A DNA stretch of 64,000 nt from Bolinopsis microptera (Eukaryota > Ctenophora > Tentaculata > Lobata > Bolinopsidae), in NCBI RefSeq assembly GCF_026151205.1, contig NC_087076.1:21508828-21572827 (forward strand), read 5' to 3'. Shown one piece after another: positions 1 through 10,650 of this stretch (positions are counted from its first letter, which is position 1; each line of letters begins with the position of its first letter). The position numbers were made by a program, and so were the translations under genes. The notes beneath the pieces are model-generated. The model worked only from the letters and a program-made list of their open reading frames with translations. It was not told the origin of the DNA and made no database searches.

Positions 1-2056
1 AGTATTTGAGTAACATTCACTGGGTGCTTGTTAAATTGACTGTTCCTGGTCGAGTAAATAGCACTGCGTGCTTTTTATTGTTAAAATAACATTCACATCT
101 AGTCAGACTGTATTTAGCTCCTGCTGCAGTCAACTCCAAATTAGTCATCAAATTGATCTGATTGTAACTAATCCTTATCAACTGAGTTGCAAGCTCATTA
201 AAAAACATAGATTTAACCCCATAGATCAAGCTTTTAATGTAAATAAGGCCAGAAGGACGACGATCAGATAAATAATGGCTACAAAAAATAATACCCAGCC
301 AGAGTCGCGAGTAAACAGATGTTAAAATCGATTAACAATTATTGTTAAACCCAAGGTGCCAACAAAACACAGCTACCACACAAGCTAATTTGTCTGTGAT
401 GTTTGTTTAGGAAGTAGAAGTGATATACAGGTGGAGGAGTATTATCTGTACACTAAATGATACGTGTCTATCCAGGACCCGGTTCCGGATGTTCCCGTCT
501 CCATGGTTACACAAGGAATCCCTGCTGAGTGTTACACACTATCCAGTGAGGGGGCTCCTTGTAAACCGATTATATTTATGCAACGTAAACTTTAAATAGC
601 TGGTATTAAGTATATTCTATGCTGCATACCAACGAGGTTGTAATGTCCACAAGCGAGGGGTGTAGGACACACAAGCAGGATGTTAGCGAGACTACACACC
701 CTGCAGACTCTGGGAGACAGATAGGATCCCCAGACAGATGGTAGATGAGTAATTAAGAGTATGAAGTATCGGCCAGACATATGATGGGACGATAAAAACT
801 ATAGTAAACACGTACTCGTATTATTAAAAATAATAAACAGTACGAGAATGAGGTACCCGATGAAAATTGTGAGATTCTTCAAGTTAGGAGATAAGACATT
901 GAAATGTTGCAATTTTTGGATTCGGAGGGGAGAAGATTCAATAAACAATAGCATTCCCTTTCTTGTCTTAACAAGAGGATAATTAAAAAGCACACCCTGA
1001 AATAATAAGGGCTCCGAGAACCCCAGCAATTATTCCGCAACTATTCAACAACTATTTGATCAGTTATTTGCCAGCCCGATATTAGGTTATGGTATCAAGT
1101 TCGTGACTATTTGTCCAAGCAAAGCTACAAATTGAATTGGTTAGTAACAAGAAATAACGCAAGATGATCTAATCCACACCGCACGACTTAACTGATCCGA
1201 TTCAACATATCTCAATGATCAAATGTTTGTAGGATCATAGTTCTCGTTAAATACACTTCACCAACAGATAAACGGACAATCCGATTATTTCTACTGACAA
1301 ATAGCGCGGAGAACTGCGACAGTAGTCGGATCCTGGGTACAAGGTCCTGGGTCATAAGTCATGGGTCCACAGTTCGTGGTAGTAGTGTGGTTCTAAATTA
1401 GGGAGACGCCATTTTGACCACATGGTCATTGGCGACATCTTAACATTAGTTAGATTCTTCAGAATAATGCTAATATACAGGTTTATGATGACCATTTTAC
1501 AAGGTTCACCTATCGGTCAGAAAGATAGGTTTGCTCAGCGGATGAAACAGTTTCAAGGCCTGTCAAGTGGGAGGTACGTGATCTAACACGTGATAAGCAC
1601 GTGCTAATGTTAGCACTGAGCATGTCATAAGGGTCTTAAAGTTTGCCAAATTGTAGCCGTGCTTTCAATTGCAATGGGTCAAATACAATTAAATTAGTTA
1701 AATAAAAGTACTGCCCAAATGCCATCAATAGAGACAAGGTGCAAACAACAAGTTGTAGAAGATTTAATAAATATTGATCAACCAATAAATACGAATTAAA
1801 TGTCTGTAAAATGTTTGTGAAATCTCGCAAGAACCGAGAAAACAGCTTGTCCATTTGTACGGGGTCCCCTGCCCCCCCCCCCCCCCCATCTTCCAACATC
1901 CCTGCCATTTGTACTGGATTATGAAAAATGCGGCAGTCCTCCTGTACAAGCAGCAACTGTCTACATTTTTACTAAACACTTGAGCGGGGTTATATAGTAT
2001 ATACTGTTCCGGGTCGTTGTTTGCAGTATCAAACAAAAAAAGTCAAACAATGGGGA
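1..2056. other. Non-coding sequence, no gene recognised
   Basis: AT-rich sequence with only short, unconvincing open frames on both strands. It contains a poly(C) tract near 1870-1887 and two CACGTG palindromes near 1588 and 1600. I see no conserved protein motif, RNA gene or transposon end here. Confidence 0.6.
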
Positions 2057-4804
2057 CCGTGTGTAGTGGAACGGGGCACCGTACCAATGTACTGTGTGCA
2101 GTGGAACGGGGCACCGTACCAATGTACTGTGTGCAGTGGAACGGGGCACCGTACCAATGTACTGTGTGCAGTGGAACGGGGCACCGTACCAATGTACTGT
2201 GTGCAGTGGAACGGGGCACCGTACCAATGTACTGTGTGCAGTGGAACGGGGCACCGTACCAATGTACTGTGTGCAGTGGAACGGGGCACCGTACCAATGT
2301 ACTGTGTGCAGTGGAACGGGGCACCGTACCAATGTACTGTGTGCAGTGGAACGGGGCACCGTACCAATGTACTGTGTGCAGTGGAACGGGGCACCGTACC
2401 AATGTACTGTGTGCAGTGGAACGGGGCACCGTACCGTTGTACTGTGTGCAGTGGAACGGGGCACCGTACCAATGTACTGTGTGCAGTGGAACGGGGCACC
2501 GTACCAATGTACTGTGTGTAGTGGAACGGGGCACCGTACCAATGTACCGTGTGTAGTGGAACGGGGCACCGTACCAATGTACTGTGTGTAGTGGAACGGG
2601 GCACCGTACCAATGTACCGTGTGCAGTGGAACGGGGCACCGTACCGTTGTACTGTGTGTAGTGGAACGGGGCACCGTACCAATGTACTGTGTGCAGTGGA
2701 ACGGGGCACCGTACCAATGTACTGTGTGCAGTGGAACGGGGCACCGTACCAATGTACTGTGTGCAGTGGAACGGGGCACCGTACCAATGTACTGTGTGTA
2801 GTGGAACGGGGCACCGTACCAATGTACTGTGTGCAGTGGAACGGGGCACCGTACCAATGTACTGTGTGTAGTGGAACGGGGCACCGTACCAATGTACTGT
2901 GTGTAGTGGAACGGGGCACCGTACCAATGTACTGTGTGTAGTGGAACGGGGCACCGTACCGTTGTACTGTGTGTAGTGGAACGGGGCACCGTACCAATGT
3001 ACTGTGTGTAGTGGAACGGGGCACCGTACCGTTGTACAGTGTGTAGTGGAACGGGGCACCGTACCGTTGTACAGTGTGCAGTGGAACGGGGCACCGTACC
3101 AATGTACAGTGTGTAGTGGAACGGGGCACCGTACCGTTGTACTGTGTGTAGTGGAACGGGGCACCGTACCGTTGTACTGTGTGTAGTGGAACGGGGCACC
3201 GTACCGTTGTACTGTGTGCAGTGGAACGGGGCACCGTACCAATGTACTGTGTGTAGTGGAACGGGGCACCGTACCAATGTACTGTGTGTAGTGGAACGGG
3301 GCACCGTACCGTTGTACAGTGTGTAGTGGAACGGGGCACCGTACCAATGTACTGTGTGCAGTGGAACGGGGCACCGTACCAATGTACTGTGTGTAGTGGA
3401 ACGGGGCACCGTACCAATGTACTGTGTGCAGTGGAACGGGGCACCGTACCAATGTACTGTGTGCAGTGGAACGGGGCACCGTACCAATGTACTGTGTGCA
3501 GTGGAACGGGGCACCGTACCAATGTACTGTGTGCAGTGGAACGGGGCACCGTACCGTTGTACTGTGTGTAGTGGAACGGGGCACCGTACCGTTGTACTGT
3601 GTGTAGTGGAACGGGGCACCGTATCAATGTACTGTGTGTAGTGGAACGGGGCACCGTACCAATGTACTGTGTGCAGTGGAACGGGGCACCGTACCAATGT
3701 ACTGTGTGTAGTGGAACGGGGCACCGTACCAATGTACTGTGTGCAGTGGAACGGGGCACCGTACCAATGTACTGTGTGTAGTGGAACGGGGCACCGTACC
3801 AATGTACTGTGTGTAGTGGAACGGGGCACCGTACCAATGTACTGTGTGCAGTGGAACGGGGCACCGTACCAATGTACTGTGTGCAGTGGAACGGGGCACC
3901 GTACCAATGTACTGTGTGTAGTGGAACGGGGCACCGTACCAATGTACTGTGTGTAGTGGAACGGGGCACCGTACCAATGTACTGTGTGCAGTGGAACGGG
4001 GCACCGTACCAATGTACTGTGTGCAGTGGAACGGGGCACCGTACCAATGTACTGTGTGCAGTGGAACGGGGCACCGTACCGTTGTACTGTGTGCAGTGGA
4101 ACGGGGCACCGTACCAATGTACTGTGTGTAGTGGAACGGGGCACCGTACCAATGTACTGTGTGCAGTGGAACGGGGCACCGTACCAATGTACTGTGTGCA
4201 GTGGAACGGGGCACCGTACCAATGTACTGTGTGCAGTGGAACGGGGCACCGTACCAATGTACTGTGTGTAGTGGAACGGGGCACCGTACCAATGTACTGT
4301 GTGCAGTGGAACGGGGCACCGTACCAATGTACTGTGTGCAGTGGAACGGGGCACCGTACCAATGTACTGTGTGCAGTGGAACGGGGCACCGTACCAATGT
4401 ACTGTGTGTAGTGGAACGGGGCACCGTACCAATGTACTGTGTGCAGTGGAACGGGGCACCGTACCAATGTACTGTGTGCAGTGGAACGGGGCACCGTACC
4501 AATGTACTGTGTGCAGTGGAACGGGGCACCGTACCATTGTACAGTGTGTAGTGGAACGGGGCACCGTACCGTTGTACTGTGTGCAGTGGAACGGGGCACC
4601 GTACCAATGTACTGTGTGCAGTGGAACGGGGCACCGTACCGTTGTACTGTGTGCAGTGGAACGGGGCACCGTACCAATGTACTGTGTGCAGTGGAACGGG
4701 GCACCGTACCAATGTACTGTGTGTAGTGGAACGGGGCACCGTACCAATGTACTGTGTGCAGTGGAACGGGGCACCGTACCAATGTACTGTGTGCAGTGGA
4801 ACGG
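2057..4804. repeat. 35-bp satellite, about 78 units in perfect register
   Basis: The unit is 35 bp with core GTGGAACGGGGCACCGTACC, then a variable AATG/GTTG, then TACTGTGTG. All positions I compared are offset by exact multiples of 35, so I see no indel across about 78 units. Nearly all variation is at three places: C or T in GTGTG(C/T)AG, AA or GT (once AT) after ACC, and T, A or C in TAC(T/A/C)G. One further substitution (GTATC) is near 3622. The minus strand has no stop codon in any frame, giving frames of more than 900 codons. That follows from a stop-free unit whose length is not a multiple of three and is not evidence of a protein. A degenerate half unit continues to about 4830. Confidence 0.97.
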
Positions 4805-4830
4805 TTCATATTGTACGTGGAACGATGGGA

Positions 4831-5930
4831 ACACACACAAACGAGTTTTCAAATCACGAGAGCCTCAGATATGGTAGTGTTGAAGCTATGAATCTATTCT
4901 CTCTATAGTTGGATTTGTCAGCATTTGTTATACATGAAAGGGACGTGAAACTCGAAAAAGGGACGTGAAATGCCGTTTAAAGCTCTTTAATGAATGAGAC
5001 AACTCAGTAGACAACTCAATGAGGAGGTGGTCGCTGTGAGTAACAAACTCCACAATTAAAACATAGTTTCATATTGTAGCGCCCGCTCCATTGTGCTGTG
5101 AGTAACAAACTCCACAATTAAAACATAGTTTCATATTGTAGCGCCCGCTCCATTGTGCGGATACCTTCGTGATGTGTATAAAATATTAGACAATATAAGA
5201 TTAAGAAAGGAACATTATAAAGAGTCCGTGTAAACTCTGAGCTCCAGGTCGACAAAGAGGAAACAAAGCAGCGGGAACTGTTTACACGGGAGGGGAGTAG
5301 GGGACCTATTAAGGGAGAGAGGGAGAGAGGGAGGGAGGGAGCTGCACTCCTCATGGAGTGGCGGCACCCTACAAGCAATTGGCAAATGATCCAAAAATTC
5401 GCATATTGCGGGGAAAATTTTCGATCACCAGGAAGCTTCAGAGGATTCTGAAAAAAGCAAGTTGTGTCAACCAAAGAGTTGCGGAGAGGAGAGAATACCT
5501 GAGAGCGGATAATTCGAATAGAAAATGTGATTAGGGTGTCTATAACAGCATTCCGGAGGGAAGCTTGCGGAGGGAAGCTTGCCTTGTAGCGGGCCTAATG
5601 ACGGTTCATTATGATAGCTGGGATATTTACCAGGACTTACGAAATGTAACGGAAGGGGGCAACAGCGCGGGAATGTTTTCTATGGATAATCTAATCTGCA
5701 ATGCTATGTTGCCACGTAAGGGCTATAACATTCGCTCAACATGTTGTAATCCTGATTACTCTTGATCTCTACCATGGAATAAAGTTGTAAATTACCCTAT
5801 CAAGATAAACATTACACTTGCATGTAAGGGAAGTGTTCCTAGCCCGTGTTACATCTACTTCCGGCAATGTTCCCCCCTGACAACAGACTTAACCCCAATT
5901 TGAGGAGAGATGGGCAATTTGGTAATCTAG
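4831..5930. other. Mostly non-coding; short unexplained open frame
   Basis: Apart from the 62-bp duplication at 5033-5155 and a GA-rich stretch near 5310-5342, the only item of note is an open frame at 5565-5765 on the plus strand (66 codons). It has fairly mixed composition and resembles nothing I recognise. It could be a transposon remnant or chance. Confidence 0.35.
5033..5155 (+). repeat. Tandem duplication of a 62-bp segment
   Basis: The segment running from CTGTGAGTAACAAACTCC to GCGCCCGCTCCATTGTG occurs twice in direct orientation with a 62-bp offset and almost no differences, so the duplication is recent. A related TGTAGCGCCCG word recurs at about 7986. Confidence 0.9.
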
Positions 5931-5933
5931 CTA

Positions 5934-6115
5934 GGCACACTTGGGGCACACTTGGGGCAAAAAGTTACTTGGGGCACACTTGGGGCAGATACAGTTGGGG
6001 CACAGCTGGGGCACACTTGGGGCACAGTTGAGGCAAAAAAAAAGACCTGAAGCACAGTTTAAGTAAACTAAATACACTTGGGGCACAAAGTTACTTGGGG
6101 CACACTTGGGGCACA
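5934..6115 (+). repeat. 11-bp minisatellite (TTGGGGCACAC)n, interrupted
   Basis: About ten copies of an 11-bp unit, TTGGGGCACAC, with spacer insertions such as AAAAAGTTAC. Two blocks are visible, 5934-6040 and 6069-6115. Confidence 0.85.
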
Positions 6116-6189
6116 GCGGGATTGGTTGAGGAGAGATGATCACACCTCACGTACGAGAAGAGCATCAGCGGGATTGTTTGAGGAGACAC

Positions 6190-9080
6190 CATGTAGATGG
6201 AATTTAAAACAAAACTTTAACCAGCCCGCCGACAATAGTGTAATAGTCCCTCAGAGAGCGTTAAACGAGGCCTCCTTCCTTACCTACTCTACCTATAAGT
6301 CCAACCTACTAGAAGCTACTTGACCTCTGTGATAAAATAGAGGGTCTCTCGGAATTATATCTGATAACACTTATGTATACTATAACCACTGTGTCTGTGC
6401 TTTGCAAAGTAACATCACACCAGGGCGTGACCTCATGATATGGTTGGGCACCAGTTTATATGAGCTAGTATATATGAGGTAGTATAATTATATATAATTA
6501 TAATTTATATGGTTATTGGTTAAATCCTTAATAAATAATAAATAACAATGCCCTTTGTGAAATCCAGGGATGTTTTTATTCGCCATGAACTAGCGCGGTA
6601 ACCTAGGTTACCATGAATCACTGAATCAGCTGACGAATAATTTGTCTCGTTTGAATGCAACATAAAATAGTTGATATGTTTCAACTATACCCATCAAAAA
6701 GACCGAACGTTTTTCTTTTAGAACAGCTGTAACTCGAGGGGAATAATTAAATTTTAAACATCGATAATTAAGAGAGAAGATTATTTAAATCACAGTGATA
6801 TATTAATAAATACAAAGCAATTAGCAGGTCAACGAATGAAAGGGCGAGAATCAAAAAGTGATAATATACTTAAATCTAAAACACTCACCACAGGGCAGAC
6901 CTTGTCTCTGGTTAAAACCTTAAAACATTGCTAAAATAATAATCGGTTAGAATGTTGAAATAAGCTATATTTCGATATAACACATAGACCATAATTTATA
7001 AATAGACCAAATTATTATATGGACCATACATTGACTATATTTTATATATAGACCATTTTGTTGCCACCTAAAACATCAATTCCTGAACAAAATACAAAAA
7101 TAGCGAACGATATTTTAAATGTATCATGAAACAGTTTTGCGGCAGTGTTTCAGACTCAGTTCCACCTCCCACGGTCTCTGCTGACCACTGTCATTAATTT
7201 GCGTTGCTTAAAGTTTACTGTGTTTTCCATATGGATAGTGTAAAATAACCGCAATATCGTTATCCAGTACGCACTTACATTGCTCCTTTATAAACTAAAA
7301 CATTCCTTACATTGAACGTCCTAAGTGTTGAATATATAAGACAGTTAAAAACTCAGATATAATTTCAATAATACGTGGCAATCATTTGTTCAGCTAATAC
7401 ACATTCTCCTGTTTGAGTCCCGTGTTTCAAGGCCTGACCAGCACGATTAATATAATTAATATAACTTATATAAATAATTGATATAATTAATATAACTTAT
7501 ATAACTAATTAATATATATAACTAATATAACTAAAGTAAAATTAAGAGGTCAAAGAATGAGACATTATCCGTCCCCAAAGCACCACCAAACATTATCAAT
7601 ATGGTATTCAACGATACTTCTACTTACTTGATTTGATTCTTAATTATGACTGGGTCATTGTAAATACTATAAACAATTTAAAAGTTTTTGAGAACTAATT
7701 AAGAGCACTCTCACATAAACCCAAATTCCTGGATCAAGACAACCCTAGCTCACCATAGCAATACCATAGCAACACCATAGCAACACGCTCAACCTGCTGT
7801 ACCCACACCGGTGGTCAATATAAAAGCAGGTATGTAAAATATTACGATAATAGGGACCAACTATTCGGGGAGGGGGAGGAATGTGGAGTTACACACATTA
7901 TGAAGGAGCACATTATGAAGGAGCACTTTGGACCGCAGTCTTGAGTCTAATTGAGGGGTCAAGAGAGTGGGAAGAAAAGGATTGTTGTAGCGCCCGGGCT
8001 TATAAGCTTATAGTTTGATGATACAAATTGCAGTTTATTGGATCTATTGCAGGGGACTAGGGTTACCCGCAAATTAATGGAAACAGACCCAGCACTGGCA
8101 GACTTAGGTGAATACCTGGATATCGGAATAAAGCGGATATGTGAAGTAGTAAGAGGAGTAAACGAGGGGATTTGTTAGGAAATTCCAGGAATCTTTATGA
8201 TAATTGTATCAGGAACTAGTTTGCGGTGATTTAAGGGTCATGAACTATATAAAAGGGGCACTGTGATGTATGTGACCAGGGATCTAGTGGTAGTGGGCTG
8301 GAAGGCCGGCAGCTTGGTATGCTGTTTGTCGCTGCAACGACCTGATTAGATCGGATTCGCTCCCATTAATATAATATAAACTAACTTAGAGGGTAACAGG
8401 CTCAGAAATGCAGTACTGATATGGAGTATATAATATATATTATATATTATATATACGGAGTATATAATATATATTATATATTATATATTATATACTCCGT
8501 ATATATAATATATATTATATATTATATATTACATATACGGAGTATATAATATATATTGTATATCATATATACGGAGTATATTAAAGTCACTATTGTGACG
8601 GTACATTAGAACTAGTTTATATATAACGTTTGTGCGGCTGCTTTTAAAATTCTGCGGGCTGAAAAATACAAAATTATGGCGGCCACGTCAAGACGAATAC
8701 AAAAATAAAGGTAAGTAAACAGAACAGAAAAAGCAATTAAAAAATTAACCACAAAACTACAATTAAATCTGGATCATAAGAGTTGCATTGGTAGCAACAA
8801 GCCTATTAAACATCAGATCAGAGGAAAAATATGATCCTTAATTTATCACGTTCTAATCTGTTAAATCAATCTAGCACTGATTAACAACGGTATGTTTTAA
8901 TAAAGAAGTGTATACATAAGGAAAGTTATTAAAGGACACGAAATGACTTAATAGATCTTTGATCATCCCCCGTTAAAGCAAACTAAAAAAGAGGGTACAA
9001 TTACAAGAAACTATGTAAAACTGTGTACACAAGGAATGGCAATGTTGCGACATTGGAACATCGCACTCAAGTCTCATGAT
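6190..9080. other. AT-rich non-coding region
   Basis: No gene seen. The stretch has degenerate AT-rich tandem repeats near 6990-7070 (TATAGACCA-like) and 7440-7530 (AATTAATATAACTTATATA-like). Three copies of the CCATAGCAACA-type 11-mer lie near 7755-7787, the same word that forms the large array at 53.6 kb. The palindromic block at 8423-8582 is listed separately. Confidence 0.6.
8423..8582. repeat. AT-rich palindromic repeat block
   Basis: The word GGAGTATATAATATATATT recurs three times in direct orientation and once inverted (TATATACTCCGTATATA), giving a self-complementary AT block of about 160 bp. It could extrude as a cruciform or be the core of a decayed MITE. Confidence 0.75.
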
Positions 9081-9117
9081 CTCAAATTATTTGTTATATA
9101 GTGGTGTCGAGAGTATT
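9081..9117 (+). repeat. Dispersed 37-bp repeat, copy 1 of 3
   Basis: Begins CTCAAATTATTTGTTATATA and ends near GAGAGTATT. Similar copies lie at 27081-27117 and 48691-48727. Similarity stops sharply on the left side in all three, which suggests a shared element terminus. Confidence 0.75.
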
Positions 9118-9168
9118 AAAATATAAAAATGGTCTGACTATAAATTGTTAATCAGAATCATCACAACA

Positions 9169-9216
9169 ATGCGACTAAAAAACAACGTTCCGATCCGGAT
9201 ATTACACAAAACAACC
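9169..9216 (+). pseudogene. 5' fragment of a CR1-type LINE ORF1
   Basis: The sequence from ACAACAATGCGACT onward matches the ORF1 start of the CR1-type LINE at 56637. The fragment reads MRLKNNVPIRILHK against MRLINNTPIRILHR. The nucleotide match includes the bases before the ATG, so this is a piece of a second copy of that family. Similarity ends after about 50 bp, where a non-homologous sequence and then 11-bp repeats follow. No other part of the element is seen nearby. Confidence 0.75.
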
Positions 9217-9258
9217 TGGATCAGACAACTAAAGGCCCTTCACAACAGCAACCCAGGA

Positions 9259-9313
9259 GTGTTGCTATGGTGTTGCTATGGTGTTGCTATGGTTACTGGT
9301 GTGTTGCTATGGT
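9259..9313 (-). repeat. Short array of the GTTGCTATGGT 11-mer
   Basis: Four to five copies of an 11-bp unit, GTTGCTATGGT, one with a short spacer. It is the complement of the CCATAGCAACA unit of the 1.7-kb array at 53.6 kb. Confidence 0.85.
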
Positions 9314-9966
9314 AAAACTAAAGGACTCAACCACAAAGCATGCCAAGAGGAGATCATCATACATTATACATATCAAACACGCATAATCACGCAGTATAAC
9401 GGAGTTTAAATGAGGTGCAGAACGTTATAATACAGCATAGTGTACACTGTACACGCTAGTTATATGCCTTGTACTAGTCCCGGTGATCTGCATGTACATT
9501 ATACACTAATATATTGTCATTACATCGGATATGGTGAGGCTGGGTGGTAATTGTCCTGCCTTTCTCAGAACAGTTTGCAGACACTAAGGAGCAACGAGCT
9601 GGCCACTGACTGGCCGAGCCGCGCGCACGCTTATAGCAGTATATTTAAAATATTTGTGCTCAATATATAATATGAGTTATATGATCCCTAATTTCGATCA
9701 CTAATAACTATCACGGTTTACTACAATTATTATATACTATTATACACTACTAGTTAAAGTTGTACTTATAACATAGCAAATTATTCGACTACTCAAGTAT
9801 TAACTAGTTGTAAGAAATGACCCTTTAGGAGCCCTAAACCGGTATATAAATACCACTTAACACATGATATACTACACAGTACACGATTAGAAAATCTATT
9901 TGTTATACGGGAATGATAACAATTGTAAAGTATAAAATATCTTACTTCCCTCTGAAGTAGAACACT

Positions 9967-9969
<3 letters not shown>

Positions 9970-10031
<62 letters not shown>
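9970..10031. repeat. (GA)n microsatellite
   Basis: About 31 uninterrupted GA dinucleotides. Confidence 0.98.
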
Positions 10032-10034
<3 letters not shown>

Positions 10035-10404
10035 CAAACATGTATAAATGGTACTCCACTGGTCTACGAAACCTTATGCGACAGAAAAAGGCTGCGAGTT
10101 AACATATTATGATAGAGGTTGTGAGATTCTACACACAACTAACCGACCACAACAAAAAGACACTCACAGATCCACACTCACTCCACAGTTGTGTAGTATC
10201 ACAACAATGACTCCCGCGTCGTTATTCGCACTAAACTGTCAGCTCATATAGAAAACGTGCGGCATATCACGTGATTAATGACTCTTAGTGTGCTATTGGC
10301 AGCTTGTCAAGTATTGGCAGCTTGCTCCAGGCTCCTTGTAAGTTCTAGCTCTTTAGTGGAAAATGTAGTAGAAAATGAGATCCACCTTCTGAATAGCTGT
10401 GACC

Positions 10405-10650
10405 TCAACACAGTTAATAGCATATACACTGATCTTGTAGTGACGTCACTACACGTGGTGTGACGTCACTACAGGTCGTGGTGTAACGTCACTACACGTG
10501 GTGTGACGTCACTACAGGTCGTGGTGTAACGTCACTACACGTGGTGTGACGTCACTACAGGTCGTGGTGTGACGTCACTACAGGTCGTGTGACGTCACTA
10601 CACGTGGTGTGACGTCAACACAGTTAATAGCATATACACTGATCTTGTAG
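10405..10650. repeat. Direct repeats of 36 bp flanking the CRE array
   Basis: An identical 36-bp segment (TCAACACAGTTAATAG through GATCTTGTAG) is at 10405-10440 and 10615-10650, exactly at the two edges of the palindrome array between them. This looks like a duplication that trapped, or was produced by expansion of, the array. Confidence 0.9.
10441..10617. promoter_or_regulatory. Array of CRE (TGACGTCA) and E-box (CACGTG) palindromes
   Basis: Nine near-identical units of about 20-23 bp. Seven carry a perfect TGACGTCA, the consensus CREB/ATF site, starting at 10441, 10461, 10504, 10547, 10570, 10590 and 10610. Two carry TAACGTCA. Four CACGTG E-boxes (10452, 10495, 10538, 10601) alternate with an ACAGGTCGTG variant. 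Site identity is read directly. Enhancer function is inference, since a tandem repeat whose unit happens to be palindromic would look the same. Confidence 0.5.

Noticed and set aside
2057-4804. CRISPR array
   Set aside because: The repeats are contiguous with no unique spacers, in an animal genome.
1961-4852. Minus-strand open frames of more than 900 codons over the 35-bp satellite
   Set aside because: The repeat unit lacks stop codons on that strand and its length is not a multiple of three, so all frames stay open automatically. There is no start context or non-repeat domain.
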